Below the pieces are notes generated by a model, which was not told the DNA's origin, searched no databases, and worked only from the letters and a program-made list of their open reading frames with translations. Below are positions 7,492 to 15,103 of a stretch of DNA of 15,103 nucleotides, piece after piece (within the stretch, counting starts at the first letter, position 1; every line of letters starts with the position of its first letter). The DNA lies in contig JBDSHZ010000141.1 in assembly GCA_039918235.1 (NCBI GenBank), forward strand, positions 1 to 15,103, written 5' to 3'. Source of the DNA: Pseudopedobacter sp039918235. Lineage in GTDB: Bacteria > Bacteroidota > Bacteroidia > Sphingobacteriales > Sphingobacteriaceae. Made by a program: the position numbers and the translations under genes.

Positions 7492-8988
7492 ATGATTATG
7501 AATTCCAATTCCACGATTAGTTCTTCTCCACCAAATCATTTAAACCAGCATCCAAAAACATTTAAAAATGAGGGATCATTAAAATTTGCTAGTGCCACAA
7601 ACATTTTTTTATGGCTTCTTTTCTTTGGAAATGCTATGTTATTGACCTTAAATTTTGGCAAGACCCAAAATTGGAGCTATGCTAACATCATTTACATCAA
7701 CAGTTTCACGCTCCTAATTTGGACAACGGTTACGTTTTTTAGCGCAATCTTAAATACTTATGGCAACTATTATCTTACAGGATTTAAGTACCATCAAAAG
7801 TTTGTCGCTTTAAGTATAGGTTTTACCTTTTCGGTGATGTTATTTGTGGCAAGTAACCACATCGCCTTGTTAATAATCTCATGGTTTGCAATGGGTGTTT
7901 TTATGTCGAACTTAATTGGTATAGATTCCAGATGGATGGAAGCACAAGAAGCCAGAAAATTTGCTCAAAAGTATTTTTTATTAGGGACATTGTTTTTAGC
8001 TGCCGGTGTACTATTAATCGTCATTCAAACCAAATCTTACACCCTGCAAGAGCTAATGGGCAACCTGAAAAATATTTCACAAACCACACTTATTATTTCA
8101 GCGCTGTTTATCATCATGGCAGCAATTATTCAATCAGCCATTTATCCTTTTCATAGATGGTTGCTTTCAGCAATGACTGCTCCAACACCAGCTTCGGCTT
8201 TAATGCATGCAGGTTTTGTTAATGGAGCAGGGATTTTACTGGCACTTTTCTCTCCCTTAATTTTTGCCTCAAATACGCTGTTTATATTACTTGTGGTTGG
8301 CGGAACCACTGCTATTATAGCGCAGTTTACTAAACTTTTGCAGGTAAATATAAAGCAAAAGCTAGGTTGCTCAACCATTGCGCAAATGGGTTTTATGATT
8401 ATGCAATGTGGCTTAGGGTTTTTTAATGCTGCGGTAGTCCACCTCATTCTTCACGGTTTTTATAAAGCATATTTGTTTCTGTCTTCTGGTGAAACAGTTC
8501 AACAATCTAAACCCGAAAACCCTGAAAAGATTGTTATTAAACCGTTACAGGCGCTGGTTGTGATCCTTTTCGGATTATTGGGAGCATATTTTTTTGCTAC
8601 CTTAACTGGGAAAGGTACCGAACTAAACAGCGGTATTTTCCTCTTGCTTATTGTAACCATCACGGTAGGGCAAATCACCTATAATATTGTTAAGCAAACA
8701 AACTTAACCATCTGGCAAAAAGCCTATATCCCGCCAATCCTGTTCATCATTGGAATAGGCCTTTATTCCTTAATTTATAAAGGTGTAACGGTTTTAATGG
8801 CAACAATGCCAATGGTTAATGTGCCAATGCCCATAAGTGTTATTCAAATCATATTCGGAGTGATATTTCTGATCGGTTTTTTTGTGATGAAGCTAGGGAT
8901 TTACCGGAAATCCTCTTGGCTTTACGTAAAGCTAATCAACGATTCACAGCCTCATCACAAAACCATATTAATGTTTAAAAACAAATAG
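7492..8988 (+). CDS. dabB: DabB: NuoL-like membrane subunit of DAB inorganic carbon transporter
   Basis: A 498-residue polytopic protein of the proton-conducting antiporter-like family (Proton_antipo_M), related to NuoL/MrpA. Its partner is the DUF2309 protein encoded 2 bases downstream, which identifies it as the cation-translocating subunit of a DabAB (MpsAB-like) CO2/bicarbonate accumulation complex. A hydrophilic N-terminus of about 33 residues precedes about 13 hydrophobic segments. Family motifs are SRWMEAQEARKFAQKYFL (about 146-163), PFHRWLLSAM (219-228) with APTPASALMHAG (230-241), KLGCSTIAQMGFM (290-302) and HGFYKAYLFLSSG (321-333). K325 matches the conserved lysine of the NuoL channel. 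The start at 7492 could instead be the second ATG at 7498. No other nuo or mrp genes are nearby, so it is not a complex I or Mrp subunit. It is probably driven by proton or sodium gradients. Confidence 0.88.
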   Translation: MIMNSNSTISSSPPNHLNQHPKTFKNEGSLKFASATNIFLWLLFFGNAMLLTLNFGKTQNWSYANIIYINSFTLLIWTTVTFFSAILNTYGNYYLTGFKYHQKFVALSIGFTFSVMLFVASNHIALLIISWFAMGVFMSNLIGIDSRWMEAQEARKFAQKYFLLGTLFLAAGVLLIVIQTKSYTLQELMGNLKNISQTTLIISALFIIMAAIIQSAIYPFHRWLLSAMTAPTPASALMHAGFVNGAGILLALFSPLIFASNTLFILLVVGGTTAIIAQFTKLLQVNIKQKLGCSTIAQMGFMIMQCGLGFFNAAVVHLILHGFYKAYLFLSSGETVQQSKPENPEKIVIKPLQALVVILFGLLGAYFFATLTGKGTELNSGIFLLLIVTITVGQITYNIVKQTNLTIWQKAYIPPILFIIGIGLYSLIYKGVTVLMATMPMVNVPMPISVIQIIFGVIFLIGFFVMKLGIYRKSSWLYVKLINDSQPHHKTILMFKNK

Positions 8989-8990
8989 AA

Positions 8991-11330
8991 ATGGATATCA
9001 AAAAACTTACTGACCTTATTGAAGAAGCATCACATGTAGTTGGGAAAACGTTCCCTCTGTATGCTTTTGTAACTTCAAATCCATTAGCCGGATATGAGAA
9101 GGAATCTTTTTTTAATGCTACAGAAAGTGCTCAAAAATATTACGGAGGTTCGTTTTTCCCACAGACATCGGTATATGTACAGGCGCTGAATGCCAATGAA
9201 ATTGACAGTGATTTATTGAAGGATTTGCTTTTGGCAGAAGGATTTATAGAATCTCCAGCTTTCTATTTGCTAGAAATGCAGCAACAAAAATCTATTTCAG
9301 AAGAAAATATGAACCATCATTTGGATACGATCATGGTAAAATGGTTAACTGCATTTTTGGATGAAGGTACAGCCGAATGGGAAATGCCAAATAGAAAAGA
9401 CGGTTTTTTTAAAGCTTGGAGAAAGTTGGCAAAGCATGATAAACAAATAAAGGTAAGTGCTGTAAAAGAAATCCCTAAATCCGCAGAAGAAGCCTTGCAA
9501 AATTCTTTGAAAGCTTATACCGATGAACACTATCTAAATATATTTGAATACCATATTTCAGCTTTACCCGGGTGGACTGGATATATAAAATACAGGGTAG
9601 AGAATCATACGGATTGGCAACAGAAATATCCTATTTCGTTAACAGACTATTTGGCGGTAAGACTTTGGTTATGTGAAAATATGGGAGCTCAGTTGATGGC
9701 GCCATCCAAATCTAGAAAAGAGCAAATTAAGTTAGCAAAATTGCAATATGTATGGTTGCAAGCTTGGGAAAAAAGTTTACAGCATAGTTTGGTGCAAAAG
9801 CTGATGACAAAGAAAAACGTAAAAGCTAAGGAATTGCCAGATGCACAGCTAGTTTTCTGTATCGATACCAGATCAGAACTCATCAGAAGACATATTGAAA
9901 CACAAGGAAACTATGAGACTTTTGGATTTGCAGGTTTTTTTGGAATAGCGGCAGATTACAAAGATTTGAGCACTGGATTTGTTAGAAAATCATGCCCACC
10001 TATTGTTCAATCTGCTTACACTATTTCTGAAAATTGCAATGATGGTAAAGCAACAGAAATGCTACAGTTTAAAAAGGCTTCAGAAGATTTAAAATTTAAA
10101 AATTATTTTTTCAGAAGGCTTAAAAATATGCTGCCTTCTGCATTTGGATATGTAGAAGGTTCAGGATTGGTATATGGTGCTTCTTTGGTAGCAAGATCAC
10201 TGTTCCCGGGCAAGCTTTACCAATTCAATCAGAAAAATCAAACCTCGCATGAAAGTTTTTGCGATACCAGGATAGATTATAGTAGTGAATTGGAACGAAG
10301 CGTTTCTGGAATTCCATTAGCCGAAAAGGTAGCTATTGTACACTCGGCATTTGCGGTAATGGGCTGGAAAAAATTTGCGCCACTGGTTGTCTTCGCCGGA
10401 CATGGAAGTCACTCTAAGAACAATCCCTTTGCCTCCAGTTTAGATTGCGGTGCTTGTGCTGCAAGTCCGGGAAGAAACAACGCCAGAATGCTTGCGGGGT
10501 TAGCAAATTTACCTGAAGTTAGAGCAACTCTGGCCAAAGAGTTTAACCTTTTGATACCTCAAAATACGGTGTTTATTGGCGCAGAGCACAATACCACTAC
10601 TGAAGACATTATTTTGTTTGATCAGCATGCGCCAGCATCTCATCAGGAAGAATTAAAAGCATTAAAGGCTAACCTGAGAAGTGTGCAAGAAAACGCTGTT
10701 AAAGAGCGAAGAGGTTTAGCCGATAAAGCAATTCATGATGTACACAAAAAAGCAAATAACTGGGCAGAAACGAGACCGGAATGGGGTTTGGCAAAAAATG
10801 CTGCTTTCATTATTGGTCCAAGAGATTTATCAAAAAATATAAATTTAGAAAGCAGGTGTTTTCTGCAATCTTATGATTGGAAAGCTGATGATTCTGGAGC
10901 TTTTTTGGAAGCAATTATGCAAGGTCCAATGACGGTAACACAATGGATCAATAACCATTATTACTTTTCTACGGTAGATAACGAAAGATTTGGAGGAGGA
11001 TCAAAAATTACACATAATGTTAGTGGCCAATTTGGGGTTGTACAAGGAAACGGAGGGGATTTAAAAATCGGAATTCCATTACAATCTGTAATGGCATCTG
11101 ATGAAGAGCTGTTTCATCAGCCTTTAAGGCTATCGGTAATTGTTGAAGCACCTTTAGAAAGAGTGCGTGAGATTTTAGATAGAAATCCAACCCTGAAAAG
11201 TTTAATTACCAACGAATGGATTTATTTAATGGTAATGGACCCCTTAAAAGATGCTACTCCAAGAGTTTTTTTACCAGAAAGCGAATCCGATAAAGCAAAA
11301 AGCAAAATAAGTGATTTAATAGACAACTAA
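8991..11330 (+). CDS. dabA: DabA: DUF2309 carbonic-anhydrase-like subunit of DAB transporter
   Basis: A 779-residue cytoplasmic-facing protein of the DUF2309/UPF0753 (YbcC, MpsB) family. With DabB it is thought to hydrate CO2 to bicarbonate vectorially, driven by ion flow, and so accumulate dissolved inorganic carbon. The zinc-site pattern known from DabA is intact: C290 and D292 in VFCIDTRSE, H471 in FAGHGSH and C486 in SLDCGACA. The His-Cys spacing of 15 matches my recollection of Halothiobacillus DabA. The C-terminal family signature is also complete: QWINNHYYFSTVDNERFGGG, then THNVSGQFGVVQGNGGDLK and GIPLQSV (about 651-700). Length is in the normal range. It follows dabB by 2 bases, so they form one operon. 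In a heterotroph it would supply bicarbonate to biotin-dependent and anaplerotic carboxylases; no RuBisCO or carboxysome gene is seen. Confidence 0.93.
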   Translation: MDIKKLTDLIEEASHVVGKTFPLYAFVTSNPLAGYEKESFFNATESAQKYYGGSFFPQTSVYVQALNANEIDSDLLKDLLLAEGFIESPAFYLLEMQQQKSISEENMNHHLDTIMVKWLTAFLDEGTAEWEMPNRKDGFFKAWRKLAKHDKQIKVSAVKEIPKSAEEALQNSLKAYTDEHYLNIFEYHISALPGWTGYIKYRVENHTDWQQKYPISLTDYLAVRLWLCENMGAQLMAPSKSRKEQIKLAKLQYVWLQAWEKSLQHSLVQKLMTKKNVKAKELPDAQLVFCIDTRSELIRRHIETQGNYETFGFAGFFGIAADYKDLSTGFVRKSCPPIVQSAYTISENCNDGKATEMLQFKKASEDLKFKNYFFRRLKNMLPSAFGYVEGSGLVYGASLVARSLFPGKLYQFNQKNQTSHESFCDTRIDYSSELERSVSGIPLAEKVAIVHSAFAVMGWKKFAPLVVFAGHGSHSKNNPFASSLDCGACAASPGRNNARMLAGLANLPEVRATLAKEFNLLIPQNTVFIGAEHNTTTEDIILFDQHAPASHQEELKALKANLRSVQENAVKERRGLADKAIHDVHKKANNWAETRPEWGLAKNAAFIIGPRDLSKNINLESRCFLQSYDWKADDSGAFLEAIMQGPMTVTQWINNHYYFSTVDNERFGGGSKITHNVSGQFGVVQGNGGDLKIGIPLQSVMASDEELFHQPLRLSVIVEAPLERVREILDRNPTLKSLITNEWIYLMVMDPLKDATPRVFLPESESDKAKSKISDLIDN

Positions 11331-11394
11331 ATCCTATCTGTTTTTAATAGTAAATAAAACCGCTAAATTGGATGATTATTTAATGTGCTTACGA

Positions 11395-12318
11395 TTAATA
11401 TTTCTCATACCAATCAAATTTTTGATGTACGATATTTTCTTTTTCTTCTTTTAAATATTTTAAAAAATGAGTTGCGGCAGGAGAGTGATTTTTACCTTTT
11501 AACCAAATCAAACTCCAAGTAGAAGTAATTGGGAGACCTTTTACAGGAATAATCTGTAAATCTTTATTATTCAATTCATTTTTTATACCAATTAAGGGCA
11601 TTATAGAATATCCCATGCCGGCAATTACGGCTTGTTTCACAGCTTCATTTGAAGTCAGCTCCATTTTTTTTAAAATTGATAAGTTGTTTTTATCTATAAA
11701 TCCCTGCATGGTTTGCCGTGTGCCGGATCCTTTTTCTCTAAAAATAATTGGTAAAGTGTTCAGTAATGATTTATCATAAATGGTTTTATGGTATTCATTT
11801 TTTAAACCACCAACTAGGTATAATTTATTCTGTAAAAGATCTAACTTTTCAATATTTAAGGTAGTTGGCAACACTGAAACTAGCGCAAAATCAACCTCAT
11901 TATTTTCTAAGCTGTTCAATACACCTTTTTTATTAGTAACGTCAATCTGTAACTCTAACGCCTTGTGCTTTCCCACAAAATCTGTGATAAAAAAGGGCAT
12001 TACATACTTACCGGTAGATACTACTGAGATTTTTAATTTACCAGTAAGTTGGCCCTTAAAAGCTTGTGTTTTATAGTTAATTGCATGAACTTGATTGAGT
12101 ATATTTTCGGCAGCAATGGCAAGTTCTTTCCCAAATTCGGTGACGTAAATTTTACGACCAATTACTTCGGTTAAAGGAATATCAAACTGTAATTGGAGGT
12201 TACGTAGTTGTATAGAAACTGCCGGCTGGGTTAAATGTAATTCTTCTGCGGCTTTAGTAACGCTTCCGGTTTGCACTATTTTCAGAAATATCTGAAGTTG
12301 ATTAAGCGTGTAATTCAT
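11395..12318 (-). CDS. LysR-type transcriptional regulator next to dabBA
   Basis: A 307-residue LysR-type regulator. The N-terminal winged helix-turn-helix (about residues 3-62) reads LNQLQIFLKIVQTGSVTKAA, then LHLTQPAVSIQLRNLQ. The effector-binding domain (about 91-300) begins with GKLKISVVSTGKYVMP and includes FREKGSGTRQTM. This resembles the CbbR/CysB-like group that often accompanies carbon-fixation and DUF2309 genes. It lies convergent to dabA with 64 bases between the stops, and divergent from the 90-residue gene. A near-palindrome (12327-12343) and a promoter-like element overlapping the shared 23-base box lie just upstream. This suggests negative autoregulation combined with activation of the divergent gene and of dabBA. 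The effector is unknown; a metabolite reporting inorganic carbon shortage is a plausible guess. Confidence 0.9.
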   Translation of the reverse strand: MNYTLNQLQIFLKIVQTGSVTKAAEELHLTQPAVSIQLRNLQLQFDIPLTEVIGRKIYVTEFGKELAIAAENILNQVHAINYKTQAFKGQLTGKLKISVVSTGKYVMPFFITDFVGKHKALELQIDVTNKKGVLNSLENNEVDFALVSVLPTTLNIEKLDLLQNKLYLVGGLKNEYHKTIYDKSLLNTLPIIFREKGSGTRQTMQGFIDKNNLSILKKMELTSNEAVKQAVIAGMGYSIMPLIGIKNELNNKDLQIIPVKGLPITSTWSLIWLKGKNHSPAATHFLKYLKEEKENIVHQKFDWYEKY

Positions 12319-12326
12319 AAGAATTT

Positions 12327-12343
12327 GTTATGATTATCATTAC
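12327..12343. promoter_or_regulatory. Near-palindrome just upstream of lysR (possible autoregulatory operator)
   Basis: ATGAT-T-ATCAT (12330-12340) is a perfect 11-base dyad, extended by GT and AC after one mismatched pair to 17 bases. It lies 9-25 bases before the lysR start codon, about where transcription from the TATGTTTG element would begin. It touches the shared 23-base box at 12342. Confidence 0.35.
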
Positions 12344-12384
12344 AAACATAAATAAAAACTAATGAATCTTAAAACTCATATTTG
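12342..12384 (+). promoter_or_regulatory. Second copy of the shared box plus promoter-like element, ahead of the 90-residue gene
   Basis: Positions 12342-12364 match 7429-7451 at 22 of 23 bases. CATATTTG follows at 12377-12384, separated by 12 bases exactly as upstream of dabB. The small gene starts 51 bases after this element. The common layout suggests that one activator, presumably the LysR protein encoded next door, drives both transcripts. The box could partly reflect a conserved -7 element for lysR instead. Confidence 0.5.
12343..12374 (-). promoter_or_regulatory. Probable lysR promoter
   Basis: The minus strand reads TATGTTTG at 12343-12350, an exact TAnnTTTG -7 match. A TTTT (12371-12374) lies 20 bases upstream, close to the TTTG -33 element and its usual spacing. 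The -7 element lies inside the shared box, so a protein bound there would block lysR transcription. Confidence 0.42.
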
Positions 12385-12435
12385 CTGTATCAATTTAGAA
12401 TTAAGCAATTGAATTTTGCTGTTAAATAAAAAAAT

Positions 12436-12708
12436 ATGCGAGAGAAATTTAAACTGATTGAAGGCATTTTTAGCGCTAAAGATGCGAGAGAAATTTTGCT
12501 GACACTTATAGAAGAAAAAATAAAGTTCCACGAATTAAAAAGCTTTAGCGACGAAGTGAAAACGGGGGCAAAAAATAATCAATCGTTACTGAAAATCGAA
12601 GAATTAAAAAACACCCGTGTTAACATACTTTCATTTTTAGTAAAAGATGAGCATAAAAATGAAAGTTTTCACCTTACATCATCTATAGAAATTGAAAAAG
12701 TAATTTAA
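12436..12708 (+). CDS. Small protein of unknown function, divergent from lysR
   Basis: A 90-residue soluble protein that I do not recognise as any named family. It begins MREKFKLIEGIFSAKDAREI and is rich in Lys and Glu, with no signal peptide, membrane segment or Cys/His metal site. The first half (about residues 12-33, DAREILLTLIEEKIKFHELK) and a middle stretch (about 50-72) look helical. The end (SFHLTSSIEIEKVI) could be a beta strand. An ATG start at 12436 is the only sensible one, as stops lie upstream in frame. Codon use resembles that of its neighbours. It shares its upstream control layout with dabBA, so a role in inorganic carbon uptake or its regulation is possible but unproven. A 15-base direct repeat covers its first codons and recurs at 12482-12496 in another frame. 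Confidence 0.72.
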   Translation: MREKFKLIEGIFSAKDAREILLTLIEEKIKFHELKSFSDEVKTGAKNNQSLLKIEELKNTRVNILSFLVKDEHKNESFHLTSSIEIEKVI

Positions 12709-12792
12709 TTTATGCTTGAATAAAAGTAGCTATACTTCTGTCTGTGCCATTAAAAAATTCAGACCGAAATTGAACCGATGTATTTTAAAACA

Positions 12793-13938
12793 TCATTTAG
12801 TTAAGAATTTATACATCTCAGTTGAAGCCAACAAAAACGCTCCTACACCAAAGTTTGAAGTTGAATTTTGATTAACTACTTGCCCTGGAATGGCTTTTTC
12901 TCCAATCGGCTGTACATAACCAACGGCACCATCGGCCTGTAAAGCAAACTCAGTGAGGTATTTCCAAGATTTTTGGATAGTTGGCGTATACTCTAATTTG
13001 TCTAATATCCCGTTATTCATCCCCCATAAATATCCATAAGTTATAAAAGCTGTACCGCTGGTCTCCGGTCCGGGAGCGTGTGTAGGATCTAAAATACTGC
13101 GTGTCCAATAGCCTTCTTCTTGTTGAGATTTTGCCAAAGCAACTCCCATTTGTTTGTACCGGGTGAGAAAGAAATCGTAATGTTTATTGTCTTTTGGTAA
13201 GTCGCCTAAAACTTTAGCTAAGCCAGCAAAAACCCATCCATCACCCCTAGCCCAAAAATCCCTTAGCCCGTTAACACTTTTGTGTTTTGGATAAATGTAT
13301 TTAGCATCTCGGTAATATAAATGCGCATCTTTATCAAACATTAAATTATCGGCAAATTGAAAATATTCATACAGCTTATCCAAATATTTTTCATCTCCAG
13401 TAAGTTTGTAAAGCTTAGTCATTACCGGCATAGCCATATATAAACCATCTGCCCACCACCAATAATCGTTGTTTGGCGTATTCATTTGATACTGCATCAC
13501 CTCTACTGCCCGGGCTATTTTCTTTGGATCCTTTACTTCATCTAAATTGTATAAATCAATATAAGTTTGGAAACAAATTTGCCAATCACCAAAAAGTACA
13601 TACGCCGGTTTTTCGCCATAACTGTATTTCCACTCAGCCTTATTGTTTGAAGTTGCACCTTTCCAATTATTTTTTTGTGCCCATTTTTCTGAGTATTCTT
13701 TGTAAGTTGAATTTTTTGTAACGGCGTAAGCAGCCATGTTTCCGGTATGATAAGCGGCATTATCCCAAAATGGATTTCCCGGATTAGGATTATTTTTTTG
13801 CCAGGAAGTATTTACCAGGTTTATAATTTCTAACACCTTTTCTTCAGATGTATTTACATCACTTGGTAAGCTTTTTTTAGAGACGCAGCTCGTAAACAAA
13901 ACAGTGATGCATAGGGTTGATATTAACTTTAATCGCAT
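12793..13938 (-). CDS. GH105 unsaturated glucuronyl/galacturonyl hydrolase, lipoprotein
   Basis: A 381-residue (alpha/alpha)6-barrel enzyme of family GH105 (YteR/YesR type). It removes the 4,5-unsaturated uronic acid left at the non-reducing end after a polysaccharide lyase has cut. A lipoprotein signal with lipobox LFTSC puts the acylated Cys at residue 18, so the protein is membrane-anchored, in the periplasm or on the cell surface. Family motifs include WWWADGLYMAMP (160-171; D164 matches the catalytic Asp in the WxD pattern), FWARGDGWV (228-236) and PETSGTAF (291-298), followed by YGYLWGMNNG. It lies 15 bases downstream of the BNR_4 lyase-like gene in the same direction, so the two probably form an operon and act in sequence. 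Whether it takes rhamnogalacturonan or ulvan-type products cannot be told. Confidence 0.9.
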   Translation of the reverse strand: MRLKLISTLCITVLFTSCVSKKSLPSDVNTSEEKVLEIINLVNTSWQKNNPNPGNPFWDNAAYHTGNMAAYAVTKNSTYKEYSEKWAQKNNWKGATSNNKAEWKYSYGEKPAYVLFGDWQICFQTYIDLYNLDEVKDPKKIARAVEVMQYQMNTPNNDYWWWADGLYMAMPVMTKLYKLTGDEKYLDKLYEYFQFADNLMFDKDAHLYYRDAKYIYPKHKSVNGLRDFWARGDGWVFAGLAKVLGDLPKDNKHYDFFLTRYKQMGVALAKSQQEEGYWTRSILDPTHAPGPETSGTAFITYGYLWGMNNGILDKLEYTPTIQKSWKYLTEFALQADGAVGYVQPIGEKAIPGQVVNQNSTSNFGVGAFLLASTEMYKFLTK

Positions 13939-13953
13939 AATTATAGATAGATT

Positions 13954-15103
13954 TTAATTAAATTTAGGTTTATATGCTAATACTTTAATCCACTGCGGAG
14001 GGGTTTGAGTTAAACCTTCTCCGTCTTTTTGAACCGTACGTTGTAGAAAAAGATTGAGTTTGAATTTCTGTTTCCATAATTCGGTATCGTATGTAGGCTC
14101 CCAAGAACCTATATCTTCGGTATTCAAATCAAAAATATCCCATTGTGCATCGTCTATTTTTTTCAAGCTCAAGGCTGATACCTTATTTCCACGTTCTTCG
14201 TCTCTAAAAATAAGCAGTGTTGAAGCAGTACTACCTTTGCCTTTTACCAAAATTTGCGGACGAGAAATTGGGATGCTCTTGGTTCCTGAGCCACTTAAAC
14301 TAAATGGAGTTTTCCTAAAATCTAAGCTTTTGCTTTTCCATTCATTATTGATGTGATAAACAAGATGATATTGAGGAATCTCAGTATCATCATCTCGCCA
14401 ATAAGTGGCGATAAAAGGATTTCCGCTTTCATCACATGCCATTGAAGTTTGGTTAATCAACTCGTGATTTTGTGGGATTTTAAGTGCATATTCTGCAGTA
14501 GCAGCCGTAATTGGTAGTTGATATTTATCTCCTCTTGAGTTTTCCCAAGTTAAACCGCCATCTTTAGAACAGGCATAAGCCATATCGTGGTTGCTTGCTA
14601 CATCAGGGCTTTCTCGCCAAACCCAAGAGATATGTATTGCACCAAATTTATCAATGCAAGCTTGCCAATAAGCATTTCTTTTTCCTTCACCATCAATCAA
14701 GTTATTTTGCAGCCTTGTCCATTTTTTTGTTGCAACGTCATAACTGTTCATGATCAAATTACCGTTTCCAGAACCTCCATCACGATAAAAAAACAATAGT
14801 TTATCCTCATTCAACTTATAAAATTCCGGATAAGAAACTTTATCTTCATTAAAACCAGTCATTTGAATAGGCGAGCTAAGTTCTAAAGAACAGGGACTTA
14901 CCGATTTTGCATAATTCAATTTGTTGTTGTGATGATCCCAAGCGATGTGTAAAAACCCATCACCATCAACCATAATGCTGATGATGTTATGCGCATCTTT
15001 TATATTGCCTTTGTAACTTGTTTGCTTGATTGTCCATTCTGAGCTATTTACTTTCCGTTTGCCTAAAACCACAAAACCATCAGCATTATAAAAAGCGATA
15101 AAT
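13954..15103 (-). CDS. BNR_4-type beta-propeller protein, probable polysaccharide lyase (5' end outside window)
   Basis: About 382 residues are visible. The frame stays open to the right edge, so the true start and signal peptide lie outside; a GTG at 15072 is not the start. The sequence resembles BNR_4 seven-bladed propellers, a fold used by ulvan lyases (PL24, PL25) and related enzymes. It shows DAHNIISIMVDGDGFLHIAW followed by DHHNN, SYPEFY, LLFFYRDGGSGNG, a CSKDGGLTWENS Asp-box and GNPFIATYWRDDD. The two His clusters are 19-20 residues apart, and the Tyr of SYPEF lies 16 residues before the Arg of FYRDG. This matches the spacing I recall for the PL25 catalytic residues (His/His, Tyr/Arg). 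The GH105 gene immediately downstream, whose substrate is a lyase product, supports the assignment. A non-catalytic propeller or a GH of the same fold remains possible. Confidence 0.72.
   Translation of the reverse strand, partial: FIAFYNADGFVVLGKRKVNSSEWTIKQTSYKGNIKDAHNIISIMVDGDGFLHIAWDHHNNKLNYAKSVSPCSLELSSPIQMTGFNEDKVSYPEFYKLNEDKLLFFYRDGGSGNGNLIMNSYDVATKKWTRLQNNLIDGEGKRNAYWQACIDKFGAIHISWVWRESPDVASNHDMAYACSKDGGLTWENSRGDKYQLPITAATAEYALKIPQNHELINQTSMACDESGNPFIATYWRDDDTEIPQYHLVYHINNEWKSKSLDFRKTPFSLSGSGTKSIPISRPQILVKGKGSTASTLLIFRDEERGNKVSALSLKKIDDAQWDIFDLNTEDIGSWEPTYDTELWKQKFKLNLFLQRTVQKDGEGLTQTPPQWIKVLAYKPKFN

Noticed and set aside
7492..8988. Respiratory complex I (NuoL) or Mrp antiporter subunit
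   Set aside because: The sequence is NuoL-like, but no other nuo or mrp gene is present. The gene is two bases from a DUF2309/DabA gene, which defines the DAB system.
12777..12794. GATGT/ACATC inverted repeat between the small gene and GH105 as a terminator
   Set aside because: The stem is short and AT-rich and overlaps the GH105 stop codon; support is too weak to list it.
13954..15072. GTG at 15072 as the start of the BNR_4 protein
   Set aside because: The frame remains open to the right edge with good propeller-like sequence (FYNADGFVVLGKR), so the gene continues beyond the window.
1..15103. A classical polysaccharide utilisation locus
   Set aside because: Several glycan-degrading enzymes are present, but no SusC/SusD pair, hybrid two-component system or anti-sigma/ECF pair lies in the window, and the genes are spread on both strands around the DAB locus.

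Overview
The window looks like chromosomal DNA of a saprophytic Bacteroidota, most likely Sphingobacteriaceae (Pedobacter-like). The grounds are a low G+C content, signal peptides and a lipoprotein on carbohydrate-active enzymes, a DUF4199 membrane protein, a GPH-type sugar symporter, and promoter-like sequences of the Bacteroidota TAnnTTTG type rather than sigma-70 boxes. No rRNA, tRNA, CRISPR array, insertion sequence or phage gene was seen. No gene-free stretch exceeds 300 bases; the longest is 279 bases (7213-7491).

Left part (1-7212), mostly minus strand: a GH92 alpha-mannosidase running off the left edge and broken by a one-base deletion near 1277; a DUF4199 membrane protein paired with a membrane-anchored LuxR-type regulator; a divergent plus-strand GPH/MelB-type symporter; a short fatty acid desaturase; and a secreted GH2 enzyme with beta-glucuronidase-type signatures, followed by a strong hairpin.

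Centre (7213-12708): a two-gene operon for a DAB-type inorganic carbon transporter. dabB is a NuoL-like membrane subunit, and dabA is a DUF2309 carbonic-anhydrase-like subunit with all expected zinc and catalytic residues. A LysR-type regulator lies convergent to the operon, and a 90-residue protein of unknown function is divergent from the regulator. The most notable signal is a 23-base box upstream of dabB (7429-7451) that recurs with one mismatch upstream of the 90-residue gene (12342-12364). In both places it is followed, after exactly 12 bases, by a CA-N-ATTTG element. The second copy also overlaps a good promoter for lysR. This suggests that the LysR protein controls itself, dabBA and the small gene as one regulon, and so ties an uncharacterised protein to CO2/bicarbonate uptake.

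Right part (12793-15103), minus strand: a BNR_4-type beta-propeller protein, truncated by the window edge and probably a polysaccharide lyase, followed after 15 bases by a GH105 unsaturated glucuronyl/galacturonyl hydrolase lipoprotein. Together they form a lyase-plus-unsaturated-uronidase module for an acidic polysaccharide. The glycan-degrading genes on both sides flank the inorganic carbon locus but have no SusC/SusD pair within the window.
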